Assembly (NCBI GenBank): GCA_934636045.1 | Contig: CAKTZP010000028.1 | Span: 1-18,026 of the forward strand | Reading direction: 5' to 3' | Source: an uncultured Oscillospiraceae bacterium | Lineage (GTDB): Bacteria > Bacillota > Clostridia > Oscillospirales > Oscillospiraceae | Length of the DNA stretch: 18,026 bases | Shown: in pieces, positions 16,801 through 18,026 of the stretch | Layout: each line of letters begins with the position of its first letter | Numbering within the stretch: position 1 is the stretch's first letter | The notes under the pieces: model-generated | Databases searched by the model: none | What the model was told of the DNA's origin: nothing | What the model saw: the letters and a program-made list of their open reading frames with translations, nothing else | Made by a program: the position numbers and the translations under genes

Positions 16801-17398
16801 GGATCCCAACGCGGTCAAGCCCGAAAAGCCGTGGGTCAACCCGTTCAAGGATGTTGCGGCGGACGCTTGGTACTATGACGGAGTGAAGTTTGCAAACCAG
16901 AAGGAGCTCTTTAACGGCACGGCGGCTGATACCTTCAGCCCCGATGCACCCATGACGCGCGGCATGCTCGTCACGGTGCTGTGGCGTCTGGACGGCAAGA
17001 CCGCCCCGAAGGCTGCTTCAAGCTTTGCTGACGTGGACGCGAAGGCTTACTATGCCGATGCAGTCGCGTGGGCCGCTGAAAACGGCGTCGTCAACGGCAT
17101 CGACAAGACCCATTTCGCGCCCGAAAACGAGGTCACGCGCGAGCAGATCGCAGCGATCCTATTCCGTTATGCGGAAAAGAAGGGCGCCGATACCGCTAAG
17201 CGCGCCGACCTGAACGCGTTCCCGGATGCGAAGAAGGTCAGCGCCTATGCCAAGGACGCGCTGAGCTGGGCGAATGCCAACGAGCTGGTTAAGGGCATGA
17301 CCGAAAACGGCAAGGATTACCTCAACCCGCAATCGAGTGCCACTCGCGCGCAGGTTGCCACCATCCTCGCCCGCTATGTCCAGAATATCGTAAAATAA
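10877..17398 (+). CDS. wall-anchored subtilisin-family (S8) protease with jelly-roll stalk and SLH anchor, 2
   Basis: A 2173-residue paralogue of the preceding protease. The signal peptide is 1-24 (cleavage near AFA). An I9-like propeptide (about 62-155) precedes the S8 domain with Asp187 (AILDTG), His262 (GHGTHVAG), oxyanion Asn364 (VAAGNAYS) and Ser595 (SGTSMASPHVAGG), so the active site looks intact. The protease-associated insert is at about 460-535 and the Fn3-like stalk from about 685, including GAFVEGW and FYGDW. The C-terminal half differs from its paralogue: choice-of-anchor-J/cleaved-adhesin jelly rolls at about 1096-1256, 1413-1580 and 1666-1832, separated by divergent InlB-like repeats at 1257-1333, 1334-1410 and 1587-1664. 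Three His/Cys units plus a half (1838-1985) and three SLH motifs end the protein. Jelly rolls of this type are carbohydrate- or protein-binding elsewhere, so a substrate-targeting stalk is inferred. It lies 85 bp after protease 1 and ends at a bidirectional terminator. Confidence 0.93.
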   Translation: MKKLCVWLLLVAMILSVLPTAAFATEKTTEETESTGQQVVNALLGMHESTAKPIEQEENEIDPEQIVRVIVLLDESEIPEGGRPTRDAQTRMRRAQATVQSRISSQVLGGEAVDVKNSYATLTNGFSADVTYAQLQEIREVEGVEAAFIAPTFELDPDMTTSNGMIGGGYSNTTGYNGEGTVIAILDTGVYMAHELFLDAPKNPRLTREDIQKALDENDMNCEKDAPNAGSSTLYYNEKIPFQFDYGDHDANGNPIDGDSGHGTHVAGTAAGNDGVKAGFSGVAPEAQILNMKVFKSSGGASYDDIVAALEDCMVLGVDSVNMSLGSDCGFIEYESQDEWITNLINVFDRVGKSGISMAVAAGNAYSAAYKNNYGGKALASNPDYGNVSEPSTYYESLSVAAIENGSMVSPYITVGERDIAYYDGYDADTQEITTTWALRTIANKGSLEYVMVGGYGTPEDFEKVDVKGKIAVVQRGGGLYYEAKANNAAAAGAVAMIVYNNEPGIIYMSINAWKIPIAFISQQDGAYLAKQEDKHLTIGVSDKLVTSPVAGMCDFTSWGATSELTLKPEITAPGSNIYSSVPGKSSYELMSGTSMASPHVAGGMAIVSQAVKAKNPDMNATERKHLIDTLLMSTASIVYDEDTPVSPRRQGAGLMDINAAVKTEGYITVSGMDRPKMELGDDVAETGVYELKFTVHNTGDSTLYYNASSLVLTDGTKEDEDGNVLMTEKDVFLPSTFTTNVENNLVVVPAHGEKEVVITVTLTNPKQDLAKFVNGAFVEGWAVLKAANADGSENEDGIDLSAPFLAFYGDWTKAPIIDSGFWWDTFVTEETDAQTYNNEALLESMEKTMHTYLGQNNYDFTIPYLADRNAISPNNDDFLDSLTWVYTGMLRSARTLTYKITGEDGTVYYEKTVDYEPKSIYDSSAYQVVPAGAFTDNGDTIDPWYGTDKNGFALPNDTKATVTISTTPIYNKHESANLRDSWSFPITVDTDKPEVLDMTVRESEGRYYATITLTDNQYVAAVVLTDAKYSKVYKTIGVGENTPGATTVLKDIDITGYGESIGLTVHDYAGNTRQLYLRAKNNTDDYADVEVTDDMVLYSEDFQGKWLPDGWSVESKSNSIKGWIRDKDWFAGVEGDEIDQNEWLYSPAYDLSGQSTPTHMIFTFNTSYTYCVQYPHFNVNVYISADNGANWESIWNLHDSGLYADWTNTQAKVVIPDAYQGKSNVRFAFVYTSTKGGAQFGFRDMKIYKDRAEDYIAVNATAGENGTLSATGRVLVRKGTSKTFTAIPNKGYEVASFVVDGKDLGAISYYTFEMVGVEHTVDVTFREATGSAAHTVNVEATEGGSVSPSGVQSVPNGGSLALTATSNSGYRFTSYRVNGRRVTETATYTLENIDQNYYVEARFELIPETPEVLFEQDFEAEQFPPEGWELDSASSEKTTWRRYSYVYLNKTKAAYVSYDESTTQNERLIAPAVNLMGATDTNLEFDYAFSYYAVKRSEMVFTVEASTDGGSTWTTLWNAKNAIGDSATSYVVTDRAFVTIPAALCTGNVLVSWHYVKPAGEDTSGIAAIDNVKLEATGVQTDIEGYAKITATAGEGGAITPAGRTYVKEGESQTYTITAMVGYEISDVLVDGTSIGAVTSYTFENVTGSHTIEARFKVSSGVPGVYFANDFEDADFPTRGWSVASKATSSMTWEKGSLTNLNNTSVAVVTNDYEDWSNSNKQDEYLITPAVDLTGKKAVLTFDFAFGRYAITSGQMKLTVEASTDGGETWDTIWNAADIPNLSGWYYSGSAEVTVPTLYCKENVRFAFHYSRSKDAEGDKAAIDNVALKDPNADCDHSETELRNAKDATCTVDGYTGDTYCKRCGALLKTGTVIKAKGHTEVVDAAVPATCTEDGKTEGKHCSVCNEVLVAQQVVPAKGHTEVVDAAVPATCTEDGKTEGKHCSVCNEVLVKQEVVKATGHKFENGVCTVCGAKDPNAVKPEKPWVNPFKDVAADAWYYDGVKFANQKELFNGTAADTFSPDAPMTRGMLVTVLWRLDGKTAPKAASSFADVDAKAYYADAVAWAAENGVVNGIDKTHFAPENEVTREQIAAILFRYAEKKGADTAKRADLNAFPDAKKVSAYAKDALSWANANELVKGMTENGKDYLNPQSSATRAQVATILARYVQNIVK
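14162..16385 (+). repeat. alternating jelly-roll (J) and InlB-like (B) modules, order J-B-B-J-B-J
   Basis: Three J modules start at VLYSEDFQGKWLPDGW, VLFEQDFEAEQFPPEGW and VYFANDFEDADFPTRGW, each with a later (A/D)xGxxW(E/T/D)xxW phrase. Three B modules carry ATAGENGTLSATG, ATEGGSVSPSG and ATAGEGGAITPAG, followed by VDG or VNG and a YTxEN-like end. J2 and J3 are the closest pair (VEASTDGG in both). This is tandem modular duplication within one protein. Confidence 0.85.
16388..16759 (+). repeat. three tandem His/Cys repeat units in protease 2
   Basis: One divergent 126-bp unit (16388-16513, core YCKRCGALLKTG) is followed by two 123-bp units (16514-16636, 16637-16759; core GKHCSVCNEVLV) that are nearly identical over their first 100 bases. 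A half unit, ENGVCTVCGAKDPN, then leads to the SLH triplet. Confidence 0.9.
16841..17395 (+). repeat. SLH triplet, copy 3
   Basis: Three SLH motifs start near PFKDVAADAWYY, SFADVDAKAYYAD and NAFPDAKKVSAYA, with TRGM, TREQ and TRAQ. The length is exactly 555 bp, as in the other two copies, and the sequence ends at the stop codon. Confidence 0.92.
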
Positions 17399-17407
17399 AT
17401 CCGAACA

Positions 17408-17442
17408 AAAACCCGCAGCAGGCTTGGCCTGCTGCGGGTTTT
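17408..17442. terminator. bidirectional intrinsic terminator
   Basis: A perfect 16-bp stem (17408-17423 with 17427-17442) has a TTG loop. It is flanked by an A-run on the left and TTTT on the right, so a U-tract is present on either strand. It lies between the convergent protease 2 gene and the minus-strand SpoVT-like gene, ending 9 nt from the latter's stop. Confidence 0.95.
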
Positions 17443-17450
17443 ATATCGGT

Positions 17451-18026
17451 TCAGCTTTCCATTTGCCGGCCGAGGAAGCCGGCGACGGTCTGGGCGAGGG
17501 TTTGCTCAGACGCCTCTGGAGCAGCGTCGTTTTCGCCCATCAGGAGCATGACGCAGCCCATCAGGTCGCCCTCGGCGATGATCGGCGCCGCAACGCCGAG
17601 GTGATAGCGCTCCACGCTCTCCGCGGGACGCAGACGGGTATCGCCGGAGTGATAACGGTAGCTCTTGCGCTGCTCCATGATCTGCTCGAGCTCGGCGGAG
17701 TTGCGCTTTTCCAGCAGGTCGCGCTTCGGCGCACCGGCTACGGCAATGATCGTGTCCCGATCTGCAACCGCCGCAATGTGCCCGGTGTTCTTTCCAATTG
17801 ACTCACAGATCTGTGCCGCAAAGCTCTGCAGCTCTCCCATCGGCGAATACTTCTTAAAAATTACCTCCCCATCCCGCTCTGTATAAATCTCCAAGGGGTC
17901 GCCGCCGCTGATAACATGGACACGGAAAACCTTGTCCTCGTGGTTCCTTGAGGACTGGATCAGCGTGGTTTCGATATTTTCCGTGCCGGAATTAAAATTT
18001 ACGATCTGCGCCTCGCCCTCGCAGCG
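17451..18026 (-). CDS. spoVT: SpoVT-like sporulation regulator, C-terminal GAF part; 5' end outside window
   Basis: The stop TGA is at 17453-17451 and the frame stays open to the window edge (191 codons). From GDPLEIYTERDGEV onward it matches my knowledge of SpoVT: the end of the AbrB domain, KKYSPMGEL, then a GAF-like domain with DRDTIIAVAGA and a C-terminal AGFLGRQME. SpoVT is a forespore transcription regulator of about 180 residues. The 40 or so residues before GDPLE should carry the AbrB fold (with RRIDDLGRVVIPKEIRR), but here they read instead as ...TLIQSSRNHEDKVFRVHVISG, which does not match. No ATG, GTG or TTG start occurs upstream in frame within the window except the TTG at 17894, which lies inside the conserved GDPLE segment and is unlikely to be the true start. 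This may be a fusion, an N-terminal replacement or a chimeric contig end. It is convergent to protease 2. Confidence 0.8.
   Translation of the reverse strand, partial: RCEGEAQIVNFNSGTENIETTLIQSSRNHEDKVFRVHVISGGDPLEIYTERDGEVIFKKYSPMGELQSFAAQICESIGKNTGHIAAVADRDTIIAVAGAPKRDLLEKRNSAELEQIMEQRKSYRYHSGDTRLRPAESVERYHLGVAAPIIAEGDLMGCVMLLMGENDAAPEASEQTLAQTVAGFLGRQMES

Overview
The window looks like chromosomal DNA of a Gram-positive, endospore-forming anaerobe of the Clostridia, probably an Oscillospirales-type gut bacterium. This is inference from GC-rich coding DNA with strong codon bias, three large secreted proteins ending in S-layer homology (SLH) triplets, AGGAG-type ribosome binding sites, and a SpoVT-like sporulation regulator at the right edge. 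It has the look of a contig that begins inside a tRNA gene, whose first two bases are missing.

Layout. 1-225: tRNA-Gly(GCC) and tRNA-Cys(GCA), ending in a strong intrinsic terminator. 226-765: no protein gene; a chain of hairpins and terminators, a long imperfect inverted repeat (566-681) and a sigma-A-type promoter (669-698). 766-5688: a 1640-residue secreted SLH protein built of GLUG, InlB-type and PEGA-like repeats, probably starting at TTG. 5851-10791 and 10877-17398: two paralogous secreted subtilisin-family (S8) proteases with propeptide, protease-associated insert, Fn3-like stalk and SLH anchor. The second carries an extra stalk of alternating jelly-roll (choice-of-anchor J) and InlB-like modules. 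17408-17442: a bidirectional terminator. 17451-18026, minus strand: the C-terminal part of a SpoVT-like regulator, whose upstream end does not look like the expected AbrB domain.

The three large genes lie in tandem on the plus strand, 162 and 85 bp apart. They share one C-terminal cassette: His/Cys repeats of the H...C...CxxC type in varying number, a half repeat, then three SLH motifs. The simplest reading is a cell-surface module of one adhesin-like protein and two wall-anchored proteases held by the same anchor. Strong hairpins without U-tracts sit in both intergenic gaps, and the only convincing promoter is in front of the first gene. Co-transcription with hairpin-tuned expression is therefore plausible but unproven.

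The points most worth checking are the inverted repeat abutting the promoter (possible regulatory or invertible element), the shared anchor cassette with putative metal-binding repeats, and the odd N-terminal extension of the SpoVT-like gene. Very long antisense open frames (up to 7.7 kb) are present but are explained by codon bias.
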